Positions 15,001 to 22,305 are shown, counted from the first letter of the stretch. The stretch: 64,000 nucleotides of DNA from Paludibacteraceae bacterium (GCA_024401535.1 JAKSKX010000002.1:124001-188000); one strand, 5' to 3'. A program made the numbers and translations. The notes: generated by a model not told the origin, from the sequence alone.

Positions 15001-18000
15001 ATTTCCGTTCACCCAAAGCTCATAGTCAGTGGTTGCAGGTATATCGATGTACCAGTCTCCATCCTCGTTCTTTCCAGTAGGTCCCCACTGTCCGCTCCTT
15101 CCAGTCTGTACGTCAATGAAGTTGAGCTTAGGCTGTTTCTTGCTCCATTCCTCATTGTTGGCAACATGGAACACCATACGGTATGTGCTGTTTGCCGGAG
15201 CTTCGTACTCCCTAGGGTTAATGATGGTAACACCCTCAAAGCTCCATCCGCACTGCTCGTCGGCAAGTGTAAGCTTTATTCCGTTGGAAACACAGTAAAG
15301 CACCTGGCTAGGCTCATTGCCCTCCATGACAGCTACACGGATGTAAAGGCTGTCGCCAAAGAAATCTGTCTTCTTGAGGTTGGTTAGTGTCAATGTAGCG
15401 CCACCGTCACTGACCTTACCCCTTGCATCGCTGCCAGTCAACGGGATTGGTTCCCACTGTGAGTCTGGCTTGTATCTCTTGTCGCTCCACTGCCAAACGT
15501 AATTGACACCGACAGGAAGGTTCACGAAAGTTGACTGGATACGGATATCGTTAGTCTTGGTATAGACTACGTCCTTAACGTCCTCTCCGATGTTCACACA
15601 GTTGCTGCACCTAGGGTCACGGCCGACAATGACATTGTTAGAGAATGTCGATACAGTAGCGTCCTTGGTCATAGTGACCTCGCAGCGGTAGTTCACATAG
15701 TTGACGTCAGCGTCAGGGAACTCTGTGTCAAGACGAGCCACACCGCCCTCCTCATGGCCGATGTTGCTTGCGATGTCATCCAAGCCAAGAGTACGGCCGA
15801 CCTGCTCGCCAGTAGCGTCGTTGTACCACTTTATCTCTATCTCGTCAACAAAATCCCTTACGTTCTTCAAGTTCTTTACGAACAGGCTTATGGCGTCATG
15901 CGCACATGCACTCTCGGTGCTTGCACAGACAACCGGCTTCAAAGGAAGCTCCTGAACCTGATGTCCGTCAACTTCCTTCATCTCTGTCATCATGTACTCG
16001 ACAGCCACCGCAGAGTTGTTGTTCTCTGGCAGTACCATAGGATAGAAGACAGGACAGTGGTTGTCAGTAATGAATCCCTCGAACTTGAACTCGGCTGTCA
16101 TAGTGTACCAGCCCGGCTTGATGTTGGACACGTAGCAGTGAGTCAAACAGTCATTTTCGTTACTGTTTGCCATAAGCTCGTTTGTGTTGCTCATAGACAC
16201 AGTCCATGACGGAGTGTCTGCGTCACCCTCGAACTTCAACGTACCGCCCAAGAAAGGGTTACTGCTAAGCTCTCCTGCTGGTTCCGAGCTTCCGTGTCGG
16301 TCAGAGAAGAAACCGAAGTAACCTCCGTTGTTAGGGCTGTCGTCGTTTGTACCCACGAACCAGAAGCGTAGGGAAACCTTACCCTTTGCACCAGGATATA
16401 TGTCGCTAGGATACTGGATACCCAAAACCGGATAGATAGTCGGAACAGACTTCAAGTCATTGTGGGTAATGTAGTGGGCACCGCCATGATGCCATACATA
16501 GTATATGTCGTTATCGCTGTATGTAGGAGGCAGTACCAAGTTAGTGCCTGCAATCTCGGACAACTTGTTGCGGTTAGCAATCTGGTATGCACATCCGTCA
16601 CTACCCATTGTGAAGATATCATCCCTATACTGAGGGAACTTGGTGTGTTCGCCTGTTCTTGGATTTTCAGGACGTGAAATTCGTCCGCAGTCGTCAATTC
16701 CCAAGAATGTGTATTGAGTCTGGTCACCTCCCAATAAAGGCAATCCCTGGCCCTGGAAATATTTCTGACCTGTAGTGACGTCATAGGCATCTGCAAAGTG
16801 TACGCTTCCGAATCCCTGGAAACATCTTGTATCCTTTGGATGAATGAACATATACGGCTGAACGTCGTCCTTGACAACTTTGAACTCGCCGTTATTGTCA
16901 CCCATTCCGTTGAATGAAATGATTGTAGCACCCTCTACGGAACAGTTCACGTCGATTTCGTCTATGCCGACCTTGATCTCGCTTGAAGTCTGGCACACCT
17001 TATCAGAGACGAACCTGAACTTTATCTCGTCATCATTGTTTGGAATAGTATATACAAGTCTGGTTGTTGCCGCACCTGGGATGCCAAGAGTTCTTGCGTC
17101 CTCCCACACACCTGTCGCAGGGTTAAGCTTCTCCCAATATCCATAGTTAGCCTCTATGTTGGACTCAGCCTCGACTATAACCTCGTGCTTCTGTCCAGGG
17201 TTGACACCATATACGAAAGACCTGTCATAAGTAGCTGTCAAGGTAACGCCGCTGACATCCTTGAATGACAAAGGAGCAGAGAATACGCCTCGGTCAGTGC
17301 GAACGTCATTGCCGTACTGGTCCTTCTCCATCACGACTGCCGCATAACGGTAGTAAGTGTAGATGACCTTGTCGATATGCACCTCGCTAGAGGTTACGTC
17401 ATCAACCTTGTACCAGTTAGTCTTGTCGTCGCTACCCTGAATCTCCTCAACGTAAGCACAAGTGAACTTGTCGAAATCCCTCTTGCTTATCTTGAGGTTT
17501 GCTTCGTCACACTTGTTGTTCTTGTCCGAAGACAGTGTAGCCACCGGCTTGTTAGGACAGTTCAAGACGCTATGCTCTTCAGTCAAGACCTTACATCCGA
17601 ACATAGTCGAAACCCTGCAGTGCATATATGAAGAAGCTATGGCACCGTCAAGGAAGTCATCGTCAGTACCGACTACAGTCCAGTCGCGGTAGTTGTTAGA
17701 GACCTCCCATACGAACTTAGGCTTCTGAGAGCCGAAGGAGTTGAGGATAGTCTCGCTGATGTTAGTTATTACAGCTGTATATTTGTTGTCGTCACAGACG
17801 TTGCAAGGAGCGTTCAAGACAAGTATAGGGTCAGGAGTCTCCACTGACCAGTATGCCGCGTCAGGCTTGACATAGACGAACAAAGAGCCGTCAGCACGAG
17901 TCACATTTACAGTCTTGCCACCCTTGACGATTGAGTAAACACCGTCACTCTTGGTCGTTTCCGCGTCATAGTTCGCAGTGTTCAAAGTTATTGTACCTGC

Positions 18001-21000
18001 ACCGGTGTAGTTGATTCTGTAGTGCTTGTTGCCATAGTCATCACAACACAAAGGAATGATGCCTGTAACTGTCAAGCCATCAGAACCTGTGAATTCAGGC
18101 TTGCTGATTCGCCATGACAAGTCACCACCTCTATATGCCTCGCTGCTTCCGTCAACCTTGACCTTGACACCGTAGTAGAAGCCGTACTTCTCTAGCATAT
18201 CTCCGGTAACAGTCAATTTCTTGCCTGTAGCTCCAGGAATATTAGTTCTGCCATAGCCGCTGTACCACTGATAGTCACTCGAGTTTGTTGTCGAGCCACA
18301 AGGGTTTGTTGCAAGAGTTATTGTAATAGGCTCGCAAGGGAAGTTAGCAGGAATGTTATAGTCGAAACCGATAACCTTCTCCTTCAAGTAAGGTTCGTTT
18401 CCGCCTGCATAACCGTCGGAGTTCACAAAGATTCTATTGTTAGCATTGTCAACGTATATGTACACAACCTTGTCGGCAGTAGATGCATTTCCGTTTCCGT
18501 TGTTCACATCACCACGAATACCTAGCACCTCCCAATAGTGCTTGCTTTTGTCTTCGGACTGGTGGGCAAAATACATTTCTATATGTGGGTCACCGTCAGC
18601 CGCACTATAAAAACGATAGTCTGGAACATAGACGTAAGCATACTCGTCATCCGCCCACTTGGAGTCGGCTGTGAATGTAACCTTATAGTTGTCACAGCAT
18701 AGCATCTCAACCTTCTTGACAGATAGCTGCGTAGAAGTTGACTTATCGCCGAACGGAGACTGGGATGCAGGCTTGAACTCGAACGGCAACAAAGGAAGCT
18801 CGTCGATAGCCACCCAGTTTGAATAGTAGTCATTGCCTCCTGCTGTAACCTTTAGGCGTATAGCAGAAACACCGTCAAGCTCAGTCTTGGTAATCTTTAC
18901 AGTTTTTGTGTTAGGCAGGTAATTCTGTTGAACACCCCAAGAGTACTGTCTCTCCCAATTCCAGTTTGTCACTGTGCCAGAGCATTTGAAGTCACCCTCG
19001 AAAGTGACATATCTGTCACACTCCAAGTTTCCGCCTGTGTAGTTGACCTCAACGCATGGGCAAGGGTCATTTGTAGTAAGCTCGTATGTACCGTTTCTGT
19101 TCACCAAATAAACCTGGTAAGGTGACCAGCCTGTACTCAACTGTAGTGCCTGTCCGTTCTTTGTGAACACAACTTTGTTTCCGTTGTCTGTACCCAAGTC
19201 AAGTCTTCCAAGCGTTACATCAAGGTTGCTACCACCTGCATCCCTGATATAGAACTCTGAGCCACCCCTATCACTTGCACCAAACTTGTAGTAGCATAGG
19301 CCACAGTTGTTGTCATACTTTTGTATGAACTTATCTCCGTTAGACCATAGGTTGATAGCAGAGCCACCAATCTTGACTACCTCGGACACATCACTTCCCT
19401 TTATAACACGATAGTAGCCTTCCTCTGTTACAGTCAGTGTTGTACCGTTGTCCTTGACTTTTGTCCAACCGTCAGTGCCATTTGCACTCTTCTGCCACTC
19501 CCAAGAAGTAATTGCGTCACACGACTTGTCAAGAGTAAGAGTTGCACTACCCTCACAACCTAGAGCTGTGCGGTCGGCAGTCAAAGAGAAGCACTGACAT
19601 GGATTTTCTGCTGTCAATGTCCAGTTGTTGCCATCGTGCAATAGGTAAATCTTATGATTGTTACCTGTAAGCGGCTTGTATTGGTCGCCTGTTTTTTCAA
19701 CTATCGTCAATACAGAAGGGTCAATTCTTGCATCGATGTTGTTACCAGATGCATCCCTTAGGTAATAGCTTTCACTATTCCATCCGGCTCCTCCGATGTT
19801 AGAGTTAATTTCATAGTAGCACTCACCACAAGTGTTCGGAGTAATATTGAAATCATAGTTAGCCCCACTACCAGCCATAGTCACTTTAGACGAAGGGTCA
19901 AAGAAAACTATATTGGACTCTCCTCCTGATGTACTGTTGGCACGATAATAACCCTTTTCAGTAATATTTAGTGAACCTGTAGAGTTGCTCTTTACTACAC
20001 TCCAGTTTGTCTTGTCAGTACTCTTCTCCCAGTTCCAATTAGGCACATCACAGTTGTTCTCTACCAAGATGTCGGCACTACCGTCAACACAACGGTTGCT
20101 CTGGTCAAGAGACAGGAACAAGCACTTGCAAGGGGCTGAAAACGTAAACGTCCAACCATCGTTCTTGTCATAGTACAAATACTTCGTATAGCTAAAATTA
20201 TATGTTGTATTTGACTTGCTATATAGGTTTCCTTTTGAGTTCACGTCTATGTCCGACGGAACATCAGGGGCAATAGTAATAGGCAGTTTCTTTCCTGCTC
20301 TCTCGAACCAGATCTCCTCACCTCCATTAAAGTTCTCAGTTGTCTGGAAAGCACACATGTCGGGACACTTCGTGTTTGTGTATCTTGAATAAACGAAGGT
20401 ATTACCCTTTGAGGTCTTCAGCAAAAGACCGCTAAACAATATCTCGTTACTTGTATAAGAGCCTTTCTTGGCATAGATATGAGTGTTGGCTTTGTAAGTC
20501 AGACCTTGTATTTTAATGGATATGACAAGTTCATGGTCGTTTATTGTAACACTACTGTTCAAACTACCTGTCTCCAACTTAGTAGTTCCATAGTACCACT
20601 CGATTGGGTCAGTACCCAAATCTCCGATTTCCTTTAGTTTGAATACATAGTCATCACAACCGTCACTTGACTCTATGTTTGAAGTAATAACCAAGCCTTC
20701 AGTCATAGCCTCACCGCCACAGCCTAACTCCGAAGCATACCAGTTGCCGTCATCCTTCTTGTATAAGTAGAATGTATAGTGGTCTCCGCTGAAGTTGTTG
20801 CCGAAACCATTGTGCTGCAAAGGCTTGTGAGTGCCGTTGCTGTTGGCTGTATTGTTATAAGGGTTGCCTGGATTACCCCAAATGTCGAATCCAAACTCGG
20901 CTGTTAGAGGGATCAGAACACCGTCATCCTCTGCTACAAACCACTCGGAGTTCTTTGCTCCGTCGGTAATCATGGTCGAGTAGCAGTCAGAACCCGCAGG

Positions 21001-22305
21001 ATTCAAAGGTGTTCCAAACTTACCTCCACCAAAATCCACATTAGTTCCCGAAACACGCTGATTAGATATAAGGTAGTATGTCTTTGGCCTTGCTGGTGTT
21101 GTTACTGTAAAGTTCTTTGGTGAACTTGTACCACACGCATTTGTTGCAGTATAAGTAAGGTTATATGTAGTTAATTCTGCGAACCTGAATGTTGCTGGGT
21201 CAAGAGGTGTACCGTTGTTAGTCCAAGTGAAGCTTTCCACAGGCACACCGTTGTCATTCACAGTTATAGTTGGCAACGGGTCGCCATAAGAGGCTGTAAT
21301 GGAAGACTGTGTGATTACGGGAACACCACCCTGAACCTTCAATGAACCTTCTGCACTGGTTGTTGTACCCAAGCTATTTTTCGCAGAATACCTTATTCTA
21401 TATGTACCATTGGCAAGCGTACTTGGCAAATCTTTCCATCCAGAGTTATAATACTGCCACTTTTCTTCAGAAATGCAATCGCCCTTTACATCAGGAATGT
21501 ACGCAGACAAGTCTATCGTCTTGCCAGGGCATAGAGTTGGAAGAGTTGGAATTGCACCGACTTCTGGTTTTGACACCTTTAGAGTCATCTCTTCCGATGT
21601 TGTAGAGCCAATGCTATTGGCAGCAACGTACCTTACTCTGTAAGTACCTTCGGCAAGTGTCAAAGATGATGTTATCTCTTTCCATCCCTTACCGGAACCT
21701 AAAAATCCTCCTTCATAGTAGTACTCCCAATGGCCAGTTGCATCCGGGTCGTCAACAACAGGTGTCGGCAGAGTAATCGGTTTAGTGCCACACGAATAAA
21801 TAGGCTCATCAAAAGGTGTGATTGTAGGCTTTGCAAGAACCGGATTCACCGCATTGGTCAAACATTCAGATTCAGACAATGTAGCAATCCACTCTCTGTC
21901 ATTGTTGTAGAACACGTAGATATCCTTTTTCACAGAACTCAAGCCATGGTTAAGGTTTCCGAATGTCTTGAATCCACCGTCAGCGTTAGGGCTGAATGTG
22001 CCAGAGGAAGTCCTCAACTCCTTGACTGGCAAAACCCTAGAGTCGGACGTCTCGATGTACCAGTTCGAATTCCAGCTCATCTGGTCATCCGCATGAGACA
22101 GGTAACAGCCCGCCTTTGAGGTTGTGTTGAACTGATACTCGTAATTGCCCCAACTTTGGGTAAGAGTTACTTTCTCGGGCAAATCAACCGCCGAAACACT
22201 ACCAACATTTAGCCATAGCAGTATCGTCGTTAGGACAGCTCCCAACGCTCCAAACAAGCTTGTACTAGTATATACTTTTTCAAACCAAGAGTAAAGTCTC
22301 CTCAT
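1..22305 (-). CDS. Giant secreted Ig/PKD/SprB-like repeat surface protein (C-terminus beyond window)
   Basis: The minus frame starting at the ATG complement of 22303-22305 stays open to base 1: 7,435 codons without a stop in the stretches read, which cover most of its length. The N-terminus (MRRLYSWFEK...) has a hydrophobic core and an ALTT..SVSA-type signal peptide of about 39 residues. The body is a chain of roughly 80-100 residue beta-sandwich-type modules, each with one or two Cys and phrases such as 'VCEG', 'TYTVTVSDANGCE' and 'NNCGTSS', typical of Ig-like, PKD-like and SprB repeats. Around residues 2,500-2,760 is a jelly-roll-like segment ending FDDIEVYVC. Residues about 700-1,130 hold repeated modules with the NPCQCFSLT / CGECYYE signature. 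Such proteins are usually T9SS adhesins or gliding proteins with a C-terminal sorting domain, which lies outside the window. The function in adhesion is inferred. Confidence in the ORF is high, in the role moderate. Confidence 0.93.
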   Translation of the reverse strand, partial: MRRLYSWFEKVYTSTSLFGALGAVLTTILLWLNVGSVSAVDLPEKVTLTQSWGNYEYQFNTTSKAGCYLSHADDQMSWNSNWYIETSDSRVLPVKELRTSSGTFSPNADGGFKTFGNLNHGLSSVKKDIYVFYNNDREWIATLSESECLTNAVNPVLAKPTITPFDEPIYSCGTKPITLPTPVVDDPDATGHWEYYYEGGFLGSGKGWKEITSSLTLAEGTYRVRYVAANSIGSTTSEEMTLKVSKPEVGAIPTLPTLCPGKTIDLSAYIPDVKGDCISEEKWQYYNSGWKDLPSTLANGTYRIRYSAKNSLGTTTSAEGSLKVQGGVPVITQSSITASYGDPLPTITVNDNGVPVESFTWTNNGTPLDPATFRFAELTTYNLTYTATNACGTSSPKNFTVTTPARPKTYYLISNQRVSGTNVDFGGGKFGTPLNPAGSDCYSTMITDGAKNSEWFVAEDDGVLIPLTAEFGFDIWGNPGNPYNNTANSNGTHKPLQHNGFGNNFSGDHYTFYLYKKDDGNWYASELGCGGEAMTEGLVITSNIESSDGCDDYVFKLKEIGDLGTDPIEWYYGTTKLETGSLNSSVTINDHELVISIKIQGLTYKANTHIYAKKGSYTSNEILFSGLLLKTSKGNTFVYSRYTNTKCPDMCAFQTTENFNGGEEIWFERAGKKLPITIAPDVPSDIDVNSKGNLYSKSNTTYNFSYTKYLYYDKNDGWTFTFSAPCKCLFLSLDQSNRCVDGSADILVENNCDVPNWNWEKSTDKTNWSVVKSNSTGSLNITEKGYYRANSTSGGESNIVFFDPSSKVTMAGSGANYDFNITPNTCGECYYEINSNIGGAGWNSESYYLRDASGNNIDARIDPSVLTIVEKTGDQYKPLTGNNHKIYLLHDGNNWTLTAENPCQCFSLTADRTALGCEGSATLTLDKSCDAITSWEWQKSANGTDGWTKVKDNGTTLTVTEEGYYRVIKGSDVSEVVKIGGSAINLWSNGDKFIQKYDNNCGLCYYKFGASDRGGSEFYIRDAGGSNLDVTLGRLDLGTDNGNKVVFTKNGQALQLSTGWSPYQVYLVNRNGTYELTTNDPCPCVEVNYTGGNLECDRYVTFEGDFKCSGTVTNWNWERQYSWGVQQNYLPNTKTVKITKTELDGVSAIRLKVTAGGNDYYSNWVAIDELPLLPFEFKPASQSPFGDKSTSTQLSVKKVEMLCCDNYKVTFTADSKWADDEYAYVYVPDYRFYSAADGDPHIEMYFAHQSEDKSKHYWEVLGIRGDVNNGNGNASTADKVVYIYVDNANNRIFVNSDGYAGGNEPYLKEKVIGFDYNIPANFPCEPITITLATNPCGSTTNSSDYQWYSGYGRTNIPGATGKKLTVTGDMLEKYGFYYGVKVKVDGSSEAYRGGDLSWRISKPEFTGSDGLTVTGIIPLCCDDYGNKHYRINYTGAGTITLNTANYDAETTKSDGVYSIVKGGKTVNVTRADGSLFVYVKPDAAYWSVETPDPILVLNAPCNVCDDNKYTAVITNISETILNSFGSQKPKFVWEVSNNYRDWTVVGTDDDFLDGAIASSYMHCRVSTMFGCKVLTEEHSVLNCPNKPVATLSSDKNNKCDEANLKISKRDFDKFTCAYVEEIQGSDDKTNWYKVDDVTSSEVHIDKVIYTYYRYAAVVMEKDQYGNDVRTDRGVFSAPLSFKDVSGVTLTATYDRSFVYGVNPGQKHEVIVEAESNIEANYGYWEKLNPATGVWEDARTLGIPGAATTRLVYTIPNNDDEIKFRFVSDKVCQTSSEIKVGIDEIDVNCSVEGATIISFNGMGDNNGEFKVVKDDVQPYMFIHPKDTRCFQGFGSVHFADAYDVTTGQKYFQGQGLPLLGGDQTQYTFLGIDDCGRISRPENPRTGEHTKFPQYRDDIFTMGSDGCAYQIANRNKLSEIAGTNLVLPPTYSDNDIYYVWHHGGAHYITHNDLKSVPTIYPVLGIQYPSDIYPGAKGKVSLRFWFVGTNDDSPNNGGYFGFFSDRHGSSEPAGELSSNPFLGGTLKFEGDADTPSWTVSMSNTNELMANSNENDCLTHCYVSNIKPGWYTMTAEFKFEGFITDNHCPVFYPMVLPENNNSAVAVEYMMTEMKEVDGHQVQELPLKPVVCASTESACAHDAISLFVKNLKNVRDFVDEIEIKWYNDATGEQVGRTLGLDDIASNIGHEEGGVARLDTEFPDADVNYVNYRCEVTMTKDATVSTFSNNVIVGRDPRCSNCVNIGEDVKDVVYTKTNDIRIQSTFVNLPVGVNYVWQWSDKRYKPDSQWEPIPLTGSDARGKVSDGGATLTLTNLKKTDFFGDSLYIRVAVMEGNEPSQVLYCVSNGIKLTLADEQCGWSFEGVTIINPREYEAPANSTYRMVFHVANNEEWSKKQPKLNFIDVQTGRSGQWGPTGKNEDGDWYIDIPATTDYELWVNGNVFCQSTEHMFVRAIRECQSLNGDVVRVWYDDFGEFSDYANKSFPRVEKGGKDNKYSYHENILYPNLGFDTYSREIEIDGKPATDAKYKYSYTLEPEAEKIWARDNSGALNVPFVTEFTSLKNCWDIDGFQLRQFASYEVTDGSYAIVSNALIGGCGDWSINSGDHTQASPSGKAGGMLFINMPGTGEVYSGEFKTQCKNAVVTISCYVANASQTVGSSPCNVKMSVLTEDGTALSSYQSGDIFARIQNGYQDNIWTHLTFQAPLEPQPGDGNLHDGEYYYKFVIESNASSNQGNDFLFDDIEVYVCNPDVSIASENKVTHEQEIDLCIVDPLDAKVYAVPELPFSNFFADIENLQVNWQLWTGGEDEFIGEWVDVYRSCADSGRAVHPGYVAGDPGDKYDFFYPLSELGDYRLRVVVADKSDIEGILDQIKPYNKQLDLGSMWPKNDCALIYAHSDDFWVHVHERKNLKTVELSACPNDIVVLQDTLPRGYEYEYTDVNGKVLKSGKTTADDEVVSVDVVKTSVFDTYYLVAHPGHFKSVGNEETLVCPRTTEYKLSVPQSIIIECEPNAVTLACASDYEKGVDLLLSRPALPFCIPDAEVVMEFQRYYKNGVEKGNKNNKAGLKLDNGDWYLKDLHAADKGEYEVMWSAYAYKLDPVTHERVLDGDGKPVRASLPTVTKTCKVSFDAYTEPTITLTAPDGNICPFKNDISEESELKTLYEAHESLHGDYDKYNKLTALKDVKQVSKTQNPTVYELREIAAFVLRKFMNTDRDNSYLYSTFYNSSLELTAPAEVFSFVVNKDKDANTTLEQTLVHDAHPSKNVYVQLDKLPNNSKDEPVYIVTVASRDAANRQTVDGLDYYSTVRLYSATDDKKEAGAYSLNTFIDGGKNKLLTENSAFKSRMDAAVSKDDDAYDKFYDFAKDQYNKVNVKVENGTAPFHFEYENALGIGWVDTEDGENDALVIIKDCSNKEVSYSVSVTDAMGCVTKKEGTVEFTLADVQVVYGDFKVEDGKDEDHKLLVEGVGCKFKVPDFTKDANYTTATSGCELELTYTQSPAAGIEITGDTEVVLTATNGCEESATKSVFLTTNKPVWPDGGTLTAAKCYGDNSTYELDGDLTAYDVAVYDKDGAKTTITPDGSTFTLPYSTKYSIKLSHAASGCDTTYIVAIPQVSLVTLDAEANSPVCYGGNGTITATPAGGNAGTYTLKWGETESTITNVFVSATTEFEPDKTYYVQAFDAENCPSAKIPVSISQPEKVVLKTHIPNNAECNGGKGTITLAGDKGNGAPYTFKYGSSATSVTVPLTSSTPLDAGIYYVKAFDKELCESDAEKVTITQPEPFVAGEIAADGQSICEGKAISTIESSVPATSGVGTISYQWMVWNETAGKWDEIPGATSASYKPAVSGKYSRWAKDGVCQTEYSMATGEWTLTIHPKPVVKFGDAPTYLSCTETIEAVVTTPTAGATIGYWWNREDKADQSSFVFNNGDKPATLYVVTDYGVVQCTSDEITYEPTLKSTITITAPDEVCPLANNFTQGMIDELKDVRDEALSAYNFAKDTTGFYDAASLSPADGNVYWYKEIAAYIWRKFSNVDNDNNYFYVQYYKNIHQEKPCAEINFCHKDIIQGPVFFDATYTETSTKQDADVVKYLFQQEFKGKLPASIEGFFFKLHRDYDQDGKPVFQITVVSLSEADKILAKDKDGNPMINKNLPNDSADRSLYLYPCVRFSTASLSKEVCNNIKDPYTTSPKVIQTIPAGFSIARTYYMKADYTGIEGDVTNKNIAMPRAAMDRYNVAEAAYQKALVSYQKQLDALGTVNEINVNVEPEHSYMFTYDSENAIPKTANDANPNSALVKSGDCDATEARFVVHIDDKTTGCKYDTAVVFGVNGDNKVWFEGIPVEHKTWTILSDECVFTIPDFVHPDQDAIDRYMNDSRTQDLKRYLMAKSNCDLNITYTQNPPKGTRYDPFTNTPSQVVLTATNECGGKDEYVIELTSNMPTRWPEVKVLNPQCPVEPITVNITGWEPGYQYKVYSSPWDMHKGGVSQADEVIVDNVDESVPGQLSFILDPGPYYRVQFKHIESTCYNNPVVSVGKAQLEGLAINGTPKMCDAEADLTATGLSQSVIDGIDSGDLTVKWEVATYDKGKDLYTIKGSKEWESSADVNINLTEILRKSYADAVPGGDYYVRVTGKLKGSEECNWETDWYKVSLKAMAKFVNVNKRECNTSLSLVRDNASLAYPNLKELYENNQLVLGFDWKYYGNVKKSVVDPSKDSVARFYFTPEELDKYVSVTGDNEIVITYPFTWTDYDHIENGKELLQSNYTVFAEITDEEGCMWKATSSFSVTNDDKAIDGPGRWSKCSSPTYVLKEYNSSTKVIGDEIIPTGIDSINWYYKLRNGDYSIHDSLKGGKETQFSPLLDVTNTYKIYAFVYDENGCRSYYYKDAEVPTPEIRINDKTSAQSKSVPDSIALCQKLDLTATAWSEIVSKQPKVDITEEYENVRWEICNTENGVYQPIPGNPTTKTYSFYPTETGIWWLKATLFNYYTDKNGDTQECPLWATHKIVVTNPVKANASEVCEGSEIEIEFDFKSNLDSPIYPDFIVKNSEENVVTAVGGKYTLSEVGTYKLTYTNSSLCNYSLAFTVNPNPEFDLEKTTACTQHEVYLEKGKTVVDDEKNLEGTNTKNTYGFTYYDARMYNTLGRSSGDDRPFYKPFATTPETQLFEEIIRYIDYLLSSGSLTKSDGVVVTYDNNKIQNNNTIETRNNGSLGGSQQLGIYKKLVDKFGQTVIDNINYEVRNYNTTADPCVSITVASRLNYAYKDEHIAVRYITGANEQVSGRNAYKTGYNNTKAIKPGWYLFSNKASTHTDDGRLSGFLIDADYVRGTDNIVRPDGYNTFDPAQMPPVAEHNRGFKVSATVKNAETGDYFDYDWANKAGKPWGNAGSNNAYIFSDICEGDINYGLTVVNRRTLCHTTKNDGLLSIKLGDLKFDGYDAVDAVDASAPVVNVDGVRGAECKIYAPEIDFVNWSFIPCDATIDGDFVWSQSPAAGTEVSAGDVIELTGTYTTKHGCKVVKKVNAKFTISEPAPMSLSDVADGRVCEGGEYSAVINVTNGAGGYSVWNKDVKIDASKVTIDENEITVKVPAGSHVLTVKDANDCSADASFSVTTIEVKKPEIDFTKVCEYDKVSLAVKNPNEALYTYSWVDGEGNPATTTDLTYADNDGDKFTLIATAKVKATDESVCTEKSDVFTLSFHSVPELTANVVTPKVCEKDGVITVSAEGGTGEYTFSINDSEAIYSAGQFSGLGASTTAYVVKVTDGNGCEDAKGDLMIDSYSDLNEGSLKTIEPLCANETSVEPVISFATSPTGGSESFTYTFKKGDVVLQSGSADSYKPELSKANGNYVPGTYTYIVNVSDGTICGSKNLPATITIKPQPVVTLKVSAEKSCETDITFTPEVKIGETVVTEGITYEWTGTPALADASAASQTLKLAAGATHSTATYTVVASVNGCEATSTPASATVYRKPYLGDFLVDDIDMVTGLRKTGYCSSEDRYGVEATFVTGEGAGYTEGTNSYVWTAVGTGVVEDGAHVKIKRDMTKRCGGTYNYSLTVTNDESGCSATNDGSFYAGLEQPTINKNPEPVKLTTGVNCEFPVDIDMIKTNIQFKIADCLFEKDNEYIFKVGDKDGEPLGATISKDTKVYVLAKDTCGQSQETYITLTVPESLKLDTWSADVTEVCHDVKTDINLAISGGTKPYTYRVNSDEAVKMGETESTATIQEAQGTYSVAVTDANGCPVSSETNVVISNPSTFTVGTISPAGDICVGDEVLPASVIGSASSLECEDCISYAWTNDADTKSPKTILSKTSSFKSEETAVGIYKYTVSVSDKCSNTSKDLHYTLSISGKPTVELTGTAANICQGSAFDLSALTKVVEDNQKPILNEGWKYRKSGAETWSDYTPGTAVNEVGAYEIKYYAQNSCKETYSDATITVNVDATSHVEFADASVSVCPGNDASVTLNNVVGDVTAYIWKDGDAAHKTLATVTDSKITQAIGDGDVWHISATAKNGTCSASEPATATMTASARPSVTITETTALCKDGDEEAQQKALLTANATGVTYNWYKEGAKETSLGTKNTLEVAEAGTYHVEVSMGENCTNSISHIVSANSKPSVSLSYDKVCEGKNTTLKANATGVTYKWDSETEYSDKPSITVSSDNKEHTVYVKDSKGCVNSDSKVVEFNELPQPVIEKTYADDYLCNDGVALALSTSEEYTTYKWSTAEVTREINVSAAGKYTVTVSDANGCENTSGEFEVKMYTLPVLAEVDDKKVCKDATATVTLSLVTETEGTYTYKVDGSKSSTNDAVFSLGAKSGSYSATVTDKFGCTSEPETFSIDEYTWTEATLASTAQTICKEKIEDVAQIKVNATTNGEESGLTYKWTSESIDAIAEDMSSVTTNSFTPTVTEVGTYTYKVTVNDACTKGKTEDLTYTLTINSAPTVSMSGVLANICEGGSLSETALNGLTKTIDDNGDAIKEQGWQISEAGEDNWADYTAGTAISKNGSYEIRYMVKNDCGSPVYSNVITVNVDATSHVEFADASVSVCPGNDASVTLNNVVGDVTAYIWKDGDAAHKTLATVTDSKITQAIGDGDVWHISATAKNGTCSASEPATATMTASARPSVTITETTALCKDGDEEAQQKALLTANATGVTYNWYKEGAKETSLGTKNTLEVAEAGTYHVEVSMGENCTNSISHIVSANSKPSVSLSYDKVCEGKNTTLKANATGVTYKWDSETEYSDKPSITVSSDNKEHTVYVKDSKGCVNSDSKVVEFNELPQPVIEKTYADDYLCNDGVALALSTSEEYTTYKWSTAEVTREINVSAAGKYTVTVSDANGCENTSGEFEVKMYDSPALNEVEPKTVCEGATAEFKLTLKTETEGEYKYTVDGTESSDAIDKTKFALGEGTHKAVVTDKYGCPSEEVNIVVNVYADPEIGTATLTSVCAGAEGVVLPSPSVTWNDAN
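340..1314. repeat. Internal near-identical duplication, copy 1 (inside giant gene)
   Basis: Bases 340-1314 match 2107-3081 at a fixed offset of 1,767 bp (589 codons). The only differences I see are two substitutions near the right end (around 1285 and 1291). Outside these limits the two neighbourhoods are only loosely similar. The offset is a multiple of three, so the frame is preserved. Confidence 0.9.
2107..3081. repeat. Internal near-identical duplication, copy 2 (inside giant gene)
   Basis: This is the partner of 340-1314. It encodes the same block of about 325 residues, spanning three to four Ig/PKD-like modules. Near identity at synonymous positions implies a recent duplication or ongoing gene conversion, unlike the diverged modules elsewhere in the gene. 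Confidence 0.9.

Noticed and set aside
146-22140. Dozens of plus- and minus-strand ORFs of 60-190 codons across the first 22 kb
   Set aside because: All overlap the continuous minus-strand giant frame in other frames. They are Ser/Thr/Val- or Cys-rich shadows, and those at 146-1236 recur exactly at 2000-3003 only because the gene is duplicated there.
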